DNA of 64,000 bases from Micromonospora ferruginea (GTDB lineage: Bacteria > Actinomycetota > Actinomycetes > Mycobacteriales > Micromonosporaceae), in the NCBI RefSeq assembly GCF_013694245.2, contig NZ_CP059322.2:2910001-2974000 (forward strand), in the 5' to 3' direction. A program made the position numbers and the translations under genes. The notes under the pieces are model-generated. The model saw nothing but the letters and a program-made list of their open reading frames with translations. It was not told the origin of the DNA and searched no databases. Within the stretch, counting starts at the first letter, position 1; each line of letters begins with the position of its first letter. Shown one piece after another: positions 42,432-50,550 of this stretch.

Positions 42432-45020
42432 TCAGCCGCGGACCAGTGCGGGGCGCTCCCCCGCCCGGGCGCGCGGCAGGTGGCTGTACGGCACCACCTC
42501 CGGGGTGTCGGGACGGTTGAGCCGGCGGAAGAAGCAGAGGACCCCCGCGTTGCCGGTGGCCCAGGACCACGGCGCGTCCTGCCGCTCGGCGTCGACGAAC
42601 CGTGGCGCGTCGTCCGGCCCGTGGCTGCGGGTGAGCAGGTGCGCGACGACCGCGTGGGCGGCCCGCCGGTGCCGGTCGTCGCCGGTGTGCCGGGCGCAGT
42701 CGACGAGGAACCCGCCGACACCGGTCACGCCGCAGCACTGGCCGAGGTTGGCCAGGCGGGGAATCCAGTCGGCGCACGCGTCGGCCGCCGCCACGGCGGT
42801 CTCGGTGAACCGGCTGTCGTCCAGCACCTCGGCGGCGTGCAGCAGGGTTCGGCCGATCCCGGCGAGGCCCTGGCACCAGGACACCGACAGCGGGATCGCG
42901 CGCGGGTCACGGGCGCGGGCGACCAGCACCTCGGTGCGCTCGCGCAGCTCCCGGGACCGTTCCCCGGCGGCGGCGAGCACGCCCGGGTCGCCGGTGCGCG
43001 CGGCGTACGCGAGGAACAGGTCGACGAGCCCGGCCCGGCCGTGGGAGTAGCTGGCCGTCGGGTCGGTGTCGATCTCCTCGGGCAGGCCGGCGTCGAGCGT
43101 CACCGACAGCGTCAGCTCGCTCTTGCCGAGGAGCCGCTCGACGCAGACCCGGGCGGCGTCGAGGTGGGCCGCGTCGTCCAGCACGTCGGCCAGGTGGAGG
43201 TGGCCGAGGCCGGCGCCGGCCGTGCCGGTCATGATGTCGTCGTGCTCGTCGTCGGTGTCGTACGGCGTCGCCGGGATCGCGGGCAACGTCACATCGAAGC
43301 CGGCCTGCCGCAGCCGGGCGAGGAAGAGGTGGCTGCCGGTGGAGCCGAGGAACAGGCCGGGCGGCACGTCGGTACGGGCGTTGGCCCGGACCGTGTGCGT
43401 GGCCAGCCGGTCGAGCAGCTCCGGCACGCCCGGCGTGTCCAGGTGGTGCAGCAGTTCCAGGCCCACCCCGGCGCTGCCGGTGTAGACGCTGCCGTCCACG
43501 TTGGCGAACGCGGACGCCGGCTGCCGCAACTGCCGCATGTCGACGTCGCGCATCAGCTCGGCGAGCACCTGCCGCTCGACCGCGACCGGGTCGGCGTGCG
43601 GCGCCGCCCGGCGGCGGGCCGGCGCGGCACCCGTCGCCCACCGCTCGCCGGCCAGCGCCCGCAGCGCCTCGTCGGCCCGCGCCGGGGCACCCCGCAGCAG
43701 GTCGTCGACCAGGTCGACGAAGGCCGCGTGCGCGGGGCCGAGGATGCGGTCCAGCGACTGCAGCGTCCGCAGCGCCGACAGGCCGCGCTCGGTCTCGCCG
43801 ACGACCGGCGCGAGGCCGGTGGCGGCGAACGCGAGGGTCATGCCGATGCCGTGGTGGTCGTCGGAGACGGTCGCCGGCCCGTCACGCATCTGGTCCCAGG
43901 AGGCGTAGCCGTGGGTGCCGCCGGGCACGTGCAGCCCGTCGAGGGCGGAGATGCCGAAGTCCACCAGGTGGGCCCGGTCCGGGCCGAGCACCACGTTGCG
44001 CGGGGTGACGTCGCGCATCACCACGCCGCGCTCGTGCAGCGCCAGCACGGTACGCGCCAGCTCGCCCGCCGTCCGGGTGAACTCGGCGGAGACCGGCGTG
44101 CCGGCGCGCAGCATGGCGCCGCGGTTGCCGACCCGGTAGGCGAGATCCTGCTCGCCGACGTCGGTGGTGACCAGGAACTCGTCCTCGCCGTGGGCGAAGT
44201 GGTCGACGAACCCGGGCACCCCCGGCACGCCGTCGCAGGCGGTGAGCACCCGGCGTTCGTTGCGCAGGCGGGAGCGGGCGTCGAGTCCGTTGCCGGAGTC
44301 CCCCACGTACGCCCGGGCCTGCTTGACGACGACCACCCGGTCGGTGGCGGTGTCCCGGGCGCGGAAGACGCTGCCCTGCGCGGTGCGCTGGAGGCCGGCC
44401 TCCGGCCGGTAGCGGTCGCCGAGCAGCGCCGGCGTCTCGTCGTCGTCCGGCCGGAACGGGTCGCTCACCCAGTCCGGCTGGCGGTAGTCCAGGTCGGCGA
44501 CGGCGTCGAACGACTCCCCGTCCGGTCCCGGGATCCGCATCGCCAGGCGTCCCCGCTCGCCCCGGTACCAGCGGGCCACGAACGGGCCGTAGCGGTAGTA
44601 GACGGGGGCGTCGTCGGCGACCCGGCGGTCGCTGAGCACCCGCGGGCCCGGGTGCCCGCGCAGCAGCGCGGCCAGCGCGAGGCCGAGCTCGCGGACCCGG
44701 TCCGGCTCCGGGTAGATCGTCATCGCCTTGCCGACGGTGGCCGGCGAGTCGATGCCGTAGTTCAACCCGGTGAGCACGTCGCCGCCGGCGGCGAGCTTGA
44801 AGCTGCACCCGGCGTCGAGCAGGAACGGCACCGCCCGGGCGGCGAGCGCCGGGAAGTCCTCGGCCCGCGAGGAGACGTGCAGCTTCCAGCCGTGGTCCGG
44901 AAGCCGCACGCCCTCGCGGTCGACATAGCACCACTGCGGCCCGAGGCGCACCGTGAACCGGCCGCCGTACCGTTCGTCGACGAGCCGTTGGATGAACGGC
45001 GCGGGTTCCCAGTCGGACAC
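42432..45020 (-). CDS. Lanthipeptide synthetase (lyase-kinase-cyclase, class III/IV type)
   Basis: 862 residues. The N-terminal lyase domain (1-200) has GWKLHVSSR, with Lys and His that match the phosphothreonine lyase site, and VYYRYGPF. The kinase domain (about 205-470) has VVVKQARAY, HERGVVMRDVTPRNVVL (catalytic Asp-Asn) and VDFGIS. The LanC-like cyclase domain (about 500-862) has SYSHGRAG (conserved His), SWCQG with Cys716 and GQCCG with Cys762 and Cys763. The 46-residue gap equals that in NisC and ProcM, so a zinc site of three Cys is expected. Class III enzymes lack these ligands, and class IV has Cys-Cys-His. The GTG at 45020 follows GAGGAGG, 42 bases after the precursor gene. Confidence 0.92.
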   Translation of the reverse strand: MSDWEPAPFIQRLVDERYGGRFTVRLGPQWCYVDREGVRLPDHGWKLHVSSRAEDFPALAARAVPFLLDAGCSFKLAAGGDVLTGLNYGIDSPATVGKAMTIYPEPDRVRELGLALAALLRGHPGPRVLSDRRVADDAPVYYRYGPFVARWYRGERGRLAMRIPGPDGESFDAVADLDYRQPDWVSDPFRPDDDETPALLGDRYRPEAGLQRTAQGSVFRARDTATDRVVVVKQARAYVGDSGNGLDARSRLRNERRVLTACDGVPGVPGFVDHFAHGEDEFLVTTDVGEQDLAYRVGNRGAMLRAGTPVSAEFTRTAGELARTVLALHERGVVMRDVTPRNVVLGPDRAHLVDFGISALDGLHVPGGTHGYASWDQMRDGPATVSDDHHGIGMTLAFAATGLAPVVGETERGLSALRTLQSLDRILGPAHAAFVDLVDDLLRGAPARADEALRALAGERWATGAAPARRRAAPHADPVAVERQVLAELMRDVDMRQLRQPASAFANVDGSVYTGSAGVGLELLHHLDTPGVPELLDRLATHTVRANARTDVPPGLFLGSTGSHLFLARLRQAGFDVTLPAIPATPYDTDDEHDDIMTGTAGAGLGHLHLADVLDDAAHLDAARVCVERLLGKSELTLSVTLDAGLPEEIDTDPTASYSHGRAGLVDLFLAYAARTGDPGVLAAAGERSRELRERTEVLVARARDPRAIPLSVSWCQGLAGIGRTLLHAAEVLDDSRFTETAVAAADACADWIPRLANLGQCCGVTGVGGFLVDCARHTGDDRHRRAAHAVVAHLLTRSHGPDDAPRFVDAERQDAPWSWATGNAGVLCFFRRLNRPDTPEVVPYSHLPRARAGERPALVRG

Positions 45021-45062
45021 GGAGATCTACCTCCTCGGACAGCAGGGGCGGTCAGGCCGGGA

Positions 45063-45254
45063 TCAGACGGTGCGCCCGGTGGCGACGCACCGGTCGCTGT
45101 AGCGGTCGGTGCACGGCCCGCAGGTGTACGGGCAGCGGTTCGCGGAGTGCAGCGACTGCTGCACCTCCTCGAAGTGGATCCGCGGCTCCACGGTGGCCGG
45201 TCCGCCGCTGCGCGGCGCGAGCTCCAGCAGGGTCGCCTGCAGTCTCTGGGTCAT
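45063..45254 (-). CDS. Lanthipeptide precursor peptide
   Basis: 63 residues. The ATG at 45254 has GGAGG 4 bases upstream; a longer frame to 45281 is unlikely. The N-terminal leader (MTQRLQATLLELAPRSGG) has the L-Q-x-x-L-L-E-L amphipathic helix seen in class III/IV leaders. The C-terminal part, NRCPYTCGPCTDRYSDRC and then VATGRTV, has four Cys (41, 45, 48, 56) and Ser/Thr at 34, 37, 44, 49, 53, 59 and 62. Three Thr and one Ser lie within or after the Cys cluster, so up to four rings are possible. It is directly upstream of the synthetase gene. The core does not match SapB/AmfS, labyrinthopeptin or venezuelin precursors that I know. Confidence 0.85.
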   Translation of the reverse strand: MTQRLQATLLELAPRSGGPATVEPRIHFEEVQQSLHSANRCPYTCGPCTDRYSDRCVATGRTV

Positions 45255-45333
45255 GTCGCCTCCATCGAGGTAGCGGGGCACGACGGCCTGGTTGCCGACC
45301 GGCCCCTGGGGTGTTCGGGACGCTAGTGCAGCC

Positions 45334-45351
45334 CGCTAAGCAATCACTAAG
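45334..45351. promoter_or_regulatory. 11-bp spaced direct repeat between divergent lan genes
   Basis: CGCTAAG and CACTAAG repeat with an 11-base period (CTAAG at 45336-45340 and 45347-45351), one helical turn apart. They lie in the AT-richer part of the 209-base region between the precursor gene and the divergent exporter gene. Such repeats suit OmpR-type or similar activators. An AGGAGGTGATC at 45356-45366 follows; no convincing ORF uses it. Confidence 0.35.
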
Positions 45352-45463
45352 AATGAGGAGGTGATCACGAAGGGTGTCGAGCCATCGACGCCGGCGATGC
45401 TCTACTCTCGACCTCCAGCCCGGGCCCCGGCGCGGCCGGGCGGCAGCGGGAGGAGGCGCACCG

Positions 45464-47395
45464 ATGACCGAGGCCGCCGTCGCGAACGACCGGCAGGCCG
45501 GCCCGCGTACCCCCGGGGGCGGCCCGCCCGCCGCGGAGTCGGTGCTGCCGGAGCTGCGCGAGATGTGGTGGGAGACGGGCCTGCGGGCCCGGGCCGAGGC
45601 CGGCCTGCTGACCGTGCTGGCCGAGCTGCCCCGCCTGGTCGGCGCCGCGATGCGGATCAGTTGGCGGGCGGACCGGGCCCGCACCGCGACGGTGGCCGCC
45701 GCGACGGTCGGCGGCGGCCTGCTCGCCGCATTCGGGCTGCTGGCCACGCAGCGGGTGCTGGTCGAGCTGTTCGCCGGCGGCCCGACCGCCGACAAGGTGG
45801 TCGCCGCGCTGCCCGCGCTCGCGGCGCTGGCCGGCGCGACCGCGCTGCGCGCCGGCCTGGGCATCGCCACCGGGTACGCGCAGAACGGGCTGACGCCGCG
45901 GGTCAGCCGGGACGTGGAGCGCCGCCTGTTCGAGACCAGCACGGCCGTGCGGCTGGAGGCGTTCGACGCGGACGCGTTCGCCGACGACATGGAACGGGCG
46001 TCGCGGGGCCCGGAGTCGGCGACCGGGCTGGTGCAGGCCGCCACGAACCTGCTGGCCGGCCTGGCCGGGCTGGCCGCCGTCGCGGTCGCGGTGGTGGTCA
46101 TCCACCCGCTGCTGCTGCCGGCGCTGCTGATCGCCACGCTGCCCCGGGCCTGGGCCGCGCTGCGGGCGGGGCACCTGCAGTACCGGACGTACGCGGCCGG
46201 CTCGGTGCGCCGGCGCCGCATCTGGATCCTGCACCGCCTGATGGCCGAGCGGGTCTCGGCGCCGGAGCTGCGTTCCTACGGGCTGCGCGGGTTCCTGCTC
46301 GACCAGTACGACCGCGTGATGGGTGCGGAGACCGACGTCCAGCTCACCCTCGCCCGCCGGGTCACCACGACCACCACCGTGGGCTCGCTGACCGGCGGCG
46401 TGGCGACCGGCGCGGTCTACCTGCTGCTCGGGTTGCTGCTGGTGGGCGGGCACATCCCGCTCGCCGCGGCCGCGACCTGCGTGCTCGCCCTGCAGGCCGC
46501 GCAGCGCTCGCTGACCACCGCCACCACGCAGGCCGACAAGGTCTACACCGAGGGGCTGCACTTCGCCGACTACACCGGGTTCCTGACCCGCGCGGCGGCG
46601 TACCTGCCGGACGCCGCGGGCGGGGACCGGCCCGGACCGCTGCGCGAGCTGAGCGTCCGTCACGCCGGCCTGCGCTATCCCGGCCGCGACGACACCGCCG
46701 TGCGCGACGTGACGCTGACCGTCCGGGCCGGCGAGACGGTGGCCCTGGTCGGGGAGAACGGCTCCGGCAAGACCAGCCTGGCCGCGCTGATCGCCACGCT
46801 GCGCACGCCCACCGCCGGCGCCGTCTGCTGGAACGGGCGACCGCTGGCCGAGTGGGACACCGACGACCTACGGTCGCGGATCGCCGTGGTCACCCAGGAC
46901 CACCACCGCTGGCCGTTCACCGCGGCCACCAACATCGCGCTGGGCGACGTCGGCGGCGAGCCCCGCCGGGAGCGCATCGAGGCCGCGGCGGACCGGGCCG
47001 CCGCCCACCAGATGATCACGGAGCTGCCGTACGGGTACGAGACGCTGCTCGACCGCACCTTCGCCCACGGCCAGGACCTCTCCGGCGGGCAGTGGCAGCG
47101 GATCACCGCGGCCCGGGGTTTCCTGCGCGACGCCGACCTGCTGATCATGGACGAGCCGTCCTCCGCTCTCGACCCGCGCGCCGAGGAGGCCCTGTTCCAG
47201 GCGATCCGGGAGCGGCAGGGGCGCGCCACCACCATCCTCATCACCCACCGTCTGGCCAACGTCCGGCACGCCGACCGGATCTTCGTGCTGCACGACGGCG
47301 CGCTCGTGGAGGAGGGCAGCCACGACGACCTGGTCGCCGCCGACGGCCGGTACGCCGAGCTGTTCGCGTTGCAGGCGGCGGGCTACCGCGCGTGA
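45464..47395 (+). CDS. ABC exporter (fused membrane and ATPase domains)
   Basis: 643 residues. After a 70-residue cytoplasmic N-terminus the membrane domain has about six helices (residues 75-370). The ATPase domain has Walker A GENGSGKTS (430-438), signature LSGGQWQR (539-546), Walker B LLIMDEPSSALD (Asp563-Glu564) and ITHR. It is a homodimeric half-transporter. There is no C39 peptidase domain, so it cannot itself cut the leader. It is divergent from the lanthipeptide genes, so the natural role is export of the modified peptide. The ATG at 45464 follows AGGAGG at 45451-45456. Confidence 0.88.
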   Translation: MTEAAVANDRQAGPRTPGGGPPAAESVLPELREMWWETGLRARAEAGLLTVLAELPRLVGAAMRISWRADRARTATVAAATVGGGLLAAFGLLATQRVLVELFAGGPTADKVVAALPALAALAGATALRAGLGIATGYAQNGLTPRVSRDVERRLFETSTAVRLEAFDADAFADDMERASRGPESATGLVQAATNLLAGLAGLAAVAVAVVVIHPLLLPALLIATLPRAWAALRAGHLQYRTYAAGSVRRRRIWILHRLMAERVSAPELRSYGLRGFLLDQYDRVMGAETDVQLTLARRVTTTTTVGSLTGGVATGAVYLLLGLLLVGGHIPLAAAATCVLALQAAQRSLTTATTQADKVYTEGLHFADYTGFLTRAAAYLPDAAGGDRPGPLRELSVRHAGLRYPGRDDTAVRDVTLTVRAGETVALVGENGSGKTSLAALIATLRTPTAGAVCWNGRPLAEWDTDDLRSRIAVVTQDHHRWPFTAATNIALGDVGGEPRRERIEAAADRAAAHQMITELPYGYETLLDRTFAHGQDLSGGQWQRITAARGFLRDADLLIMDEPSSALDPRAEEALFQAIRERQGRATTILITHRLANVRHADRIFVLHDGALVEEGSHDDLVAADGRYAELFALQAAGYRA

Positions 47396-47443
47396 CGACA
47401 CCGACGACCAGCGGCCGTCGGAGGTGGTGACCGCGCTGCTGGC

Positions 47444-47493
47444 GGTCCGGCACCGCCGGACCGGGGCGCCCACCGGTGCCGGGCGGGCGCCCC
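47444..47493. terminator. Tandem hairpins between convergent genes
   Basis: Two perfect stems in series: GGTCCGG/CCGGACC around a 5-base loop (47444-47462), and GGGGCGCCC/GGGCGCCCC around 13 bases (47463-47493). They lie between the exporter stop and the convergent hydrolase stop and probably end both transcripts. Confidence 0.65.
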
Positions 47494-47501
47494 GCCCACG
47501 G

Positions 47502-48242
47502 CTAGCGCAGGTGCCGGGCGAAGAACCGGGCCGCGTCCTCCCCGGCGAACTCCGGCACCCCGGCGTGTCCGCCCATGTTGGCGTGCAGCGTCTTCTCCGC
47601 GGAGCCGAAGGCGTCGAACAGGTCCAGGGCCGCCTGCCGGTCGTTGCCCTCGTCGTCCCACTGCAGCAGGACGTGCAGGGGGATGGTGACCTGCCGGGCC
47701 TCCTCGAACATGACGCGCGGTACGAGACTTCCGGCGAAGAGGCCGGCGGCCACGATGCGCGGCTCGACCACCGCGAGCCGGACCCCGATCGAGATCACTC
47801 CGCCCGAGTATCCGACCGGGCCGCCGATCCCGGGCAGTGACAGGAGGGCGTCCATGGTGGCCCGCCACTCCGGCACCGCCCGGTCGACGAGGGGCAGGAC
47901 GAGCGCGTCGACGAGCGCGTCGACGACCGGCTCACCGGCCGCCATGGTCCGGCGCAGGTCGGCGCGGGCCTCATCGAGTGCCGGCCAGCGCGGCCGGTCG
48001 CCGCTGCCGGGCAGCTCGACGGTGGCGGCGGCGAAGCCCTCCGCCGCGGCGTGCCGGGCCCGGGCCACCAGGCGGGGATACATCCGGCGCAGGCCGAGCG
48101 GAGGGTGGCCGAGCAGGATCAGCGGCAGCGGCGCGGACGGGGACGCGGATGCGGGCGTCCACAGGAAGCCGGGAATGTCGCCGAGGGTGAACTCGCGTTC
48201 CAGGACGCCGTCGGCCAGGTGTTGCTCAGAGGTGAATCGCAT
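47502..48242 (-). CDS. Alpha/beta hydrolase
   Basis: 246 residues, cytoplasmic, no signal peptide. The fold is of the dienelactone hydrolase/acylaminoacyl-esterase type: LILLGHPPLG (oxyanion His), GGPVGYSGGVISIG (nucleophile Ser in G-Y-S-G-G), LLQWDDEGNDRQA (Asp) and MGGHAGV (His). The triad looks complete. It is next to the lanthipeptide exporter, but convergent and after terminators, so a role in that pathway is not supported. The ATG at 48242 has GAAAGG upstream. Substrate unknown. Confidence 0.8.
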   Translation of the reverse strand: MRFTSEQHLADGVLEREFTLGDIPGFLWTPASASPSAPLPLILLGHPPLGLRRMYPRLVARARHAAAEGFAAATVELPGSGDRPRWPALDEARADLRRTMAAGEPVVDALVDALVLPLVDRAVPEWRATMDALLSLPGIGGPVGYSGGVISIGVRLAVVEPRIVAAGLFAGSLVPRVMFEEARQVTIPLHVLLQWDDEGNDRQAALDLFDAFGSAEKTLHANMGGHAGVPEFAGEDAARFFARHLR

Positions 48243-48444
48243 GGTCGTGCCTTTCGGGAGTGCTCGAGAACGGCGCTCCCGGACGACCTACCGCCCGACC
48301 GTGACCCCGGAGGGGAGCACCCACGTCGACATGTTCACGGGTACCACCTCCTCGGTCTCTCGCACGGCCTCCGCAACCTAGCAACGGCCGCCGTGATCCG
48401 CCAACCGTTTTCCGCCGGGGTGCCGGGACCCGGGATCGTCGGCG

Positions 48445-49395
48445 TCAGCTCTGCTGGTAGTTCACCGCGGCGAACCCGCACGGCTGGTGCAGGTGCAGGT
48501 AGTAGGCGCCTTCGCCGTAGTCGTCCAGGTCCGCGCCGCCGATCAGACCCAGGTAGTCCATCGGCTGGCCGCAGCCGGGGCAGTCGGGGTGCTCGGCGTC
48601 CTGGATCCAGTCGGGCCGGCCACCCAGCGTCGAACCGCCCCGCGCCCAGGCGCTGGCCTGGTAGGGGCTCGGCCGGGGCTCTCCCGGGACCGGCACCGAC
48701 GCCGGCGGGTCCTCCGGCTCGGTGACCCCGAGGTAGCTCGGACGGGCGTTGCCGGACCACCAGACGCTGCCGCCGGCCGGGTCGACCCGGCTGTAGAGCG
48801 TCGCGTAGCAGGCACAGAAGTGGCAGGTCTCGATCAGCAGCCGCCCGGACCAGCCGGTGTGGGCCAGCGCCGTGCCGACGGCGGGGTCCGCCGTGTCCAG
48901 CTCCGCGGCGGTCCACCGCGGCGACGCGCACCACGGGCAGGTCGCGCCGTCGGGCCGGCGCCGCGCCCCATCCATGACCCAGGCGTACGCGGCGTCGCCG
49001 CACAGCTCCCGCCGGCGCCCGTCCGGCCCGACCGTCCAGCCGCCCTCCCGCGCGTAGGCGAGCGCGTCGACGTGCAGCTTGTCCGCGCCGGCCGGCCGGC
49101 GCTGCGACCAGCGACGCAGCGCGCTCTCGGCCACCGGGTGACCGGAGTGGGCCAGGATCACCAGCAACTGGTTGAGCCGGCTCGGCGTCGCACCGCCGTC
49201 GACGCGCTCGACGACCCGGCGGACCACCTCGGCGTCCGCCGCCCGGTAAAGCCTCCCCGGCCACAGCACGTCGCGGTCGAGCAGCGCGCCGAGGTGCGGC
49301 GTCAGCCTGCCCGGATCCGCGTCGGCGATCACGCACAGCTCCTCGACCGCCTCGTCGTCGCCGCCGGCGGCCTTGTCGATCAGCTCCTCGATCAC
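48445..49395 (-). CDS. Zinc-ribbon-like protein of unknown function
   Basis: 316 residues. The N-terminal 115 residues are helical and repeat-like (LTPHLGALLDRDVLWPGRLY resembles a HEAT unit). The C-terminal half has three C-x-x-C knuckles: CPWC, CHFC and CPGC. These suggest one or two structural zinc sites. A late YYLHLHQPCGFAAVN resembles the end of DUF1963-like proteins, which is a weak match. I do not assign a function. GTG start at 49395. It is followed by the methyltransferase-type gene on the same strand only on its upstream side; no operon partner is clear. Confidence 0.65.
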   Translation of the reverse strand: MIEELIDKAAGGDDEAVEELCVIADADPGRLTPHLGALLDRDVLWPGRLYRAADAEVVRRVVERVDGGATPSRLNQLLVILAHSGHPVAESALRRWSQRRPAGADKLHVDALAYAREGGWTVGPDGRRRELCGDAAYAWVMDGARRRPDGATCPWCASPRWTAAELDTADPAVGTALAHTGWSGRLLIETCHFCACYATLYSRVDPAGGSVWWSGNARPSYLGVTEPEDPPASVPVPGEPRPSPYQASAWARGGSTLGGRPDWIQDAEHPDCPGCGQPMDYLGLIGGADLDDYGEGAYYLHLHQPCGFAAVNYQQS

Positions 49396-49434
49396 CCGGC
49401 GATGCTAGCGAGACCCACCGACGCGCCGGCGGCC

Positions 49435-50262
49435 CTACGGTTTGCGGGCGAGCAGTCCGACGAAGGTGTGGTAGGTGTCGGTCTGCTGCGGCGCGGGCGT
49501 GCCCGGGTCCGGGCGCCACTCGGCCAGCGGCACCAACCCCGGATCCACCAGCGTCAGCCCGTCGGCGAAGGAGAGGATCTCCTCGTCGGTACGCCAGCGG
49601 CCGGTGCCCAGCGACTCGTTGAAGACCCGCTCGACCTCGCGGGCCTTGCGGGAGCCTTCCGGGTCCCGCTCCCCCGGGTCGCGGAAGTGCGAGATCGCCA
49701 CGTAACTGCCCGACGGCAGTGCGTCGATCAACTCCGCCGACACCGCCCGCGGCCGCTCGTCGTCGCCGAGGTGGTGCAGGATCGCGAAGAGCAGCAGACC
49801 GATCGGCCGGTCGAAGTCGAGGAACCGCCGCACGTCCGGATCGTCGAGGATCTCCCGGGGTCGCCGGACGTCGGCCTGGACCACCGTCGCGGTGCCCTCC
49901 GCGGCGAGCAGCGCCCGCCCGTGCGTCAGCACGATCGGGTCGTTGTCCACGTAAACCACCCGGGCGCCCGGGTCGTGCTCGATGGCGACCTCGTGCACGT
50001 TGCCCTGGGTGGGCAACCCCGACCCGATGTCGAGGAACTGGTCGATGCCGGCCTCGGTGACCAGGAAGCGGATCACCCGACGCAGGAAGGCCCGGTTCGC
50101 CTGGCCGGCGGCCGGCCCGTCCGGAGTGATCCGCAAGGCGTGCTGGGCGACCTGCCGGTCGACCTCGAAGTTGTCCTTGCCGCCCAGGAAGTAGTCGTAG
50201 ACCCGGGCCACGCTGGGAACGGTGAGGTCGATTCCGGGGGGTGCGGCTTTGTCGCGGGTCAA
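49435..50262 (-). CDS. DUF574-type SAM-dependent methyltransferase
   Basis: 275 residues. It belongs to the S-adenosylmethionine methyltransferase family PF04672 (DUF574), abundant in actinomycetes. Conserved parts are VARVYDYFLGGKDNFEVDR, the SAM loop FLDIGSGLPTQGNVHEV, VYVDNDPIVLTHGRALL and a late TYHTFVGLLARKP. Substrates are unknown for most members. The start is taken as the TTG at 50262, because GGAG lies 6-7 bases upstream and no ATG or GTG fits before the conserved region. It is divergent from the NmrA-like gene at 50551. Confidence 0.83.
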   Translation of the reverse strand: MTRDKAAPPGIDLTVPSVARVYDYFLGGKDNFEVDRQVAQHALRITPDGPAAGQANRAFLRRVIRFLVTEAGIDQFLDIGSGLPTQGNVHEVAIEHDPGARVVYVDNDPIVLTHGRALLAAEGTATVVQADVRRPREILDDPDVRRFLDFDRPIGLLLFAILHHLGDDERPRAVSAELIDALPSGSYVAISHFRDPGERDPEGSRKAREVERVFNESLGTGRWRTDEEILSFADGLTLVDPGLVPLAEWRPDPGTPAPQQTDTYHTFVGLLARKP

Positions 50263-50550
50263 CGCCTTCTCCGTCCGATTCTGTGGGCGACTCCGACTTT
50301 TCCGGGAGTGTAGCGATCGGACGGTGGGGATCGTCGCCCCGCTGGTATCGCTCCCAGCGGATCGGCCCCGCGACCAGGAAGCACGCCGATCGACGCCGAC
50401 CGGCGTGTCGGGCCGGGCGGGGTGGCCGATAGTGGAGGTGGTGACCGCGCCGTCGCCGTGGGCGGCGGCGCGGGCCCGGCGCCACCCGGCCATCGACAGC
50501 CGGCGGGGACCGGCACCGTCGTTGATCAACGACCTGAGGAGTGGTGCACA

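Noticed and set aside
45041-45281. The precursor Cys pattern C-x3-C-x2-C as a radical-SAM motif
   Set aside because: The peptide is only 63 residues with no TIM barrel; it is next to a lanthipeptide synthetase and has a leader-like N-terminus.
45353-45374. 16S rRNA 3'-end-like sequence on the minus strand (GATCACCTCCT)
   Set aside because: Only 11 bases match, with no further rRNA similarity. It is simply the complement of a strong ribosome site.
45374-45463. GTG at 45374 as the exporter start
   Set aside because: It would add 30 Arg/Gly-rich residues, and the spacing from its ribosome site is 12 bases. The ATG at 45464 has AGGAGG at proper spacing. Kept only as an alternative.
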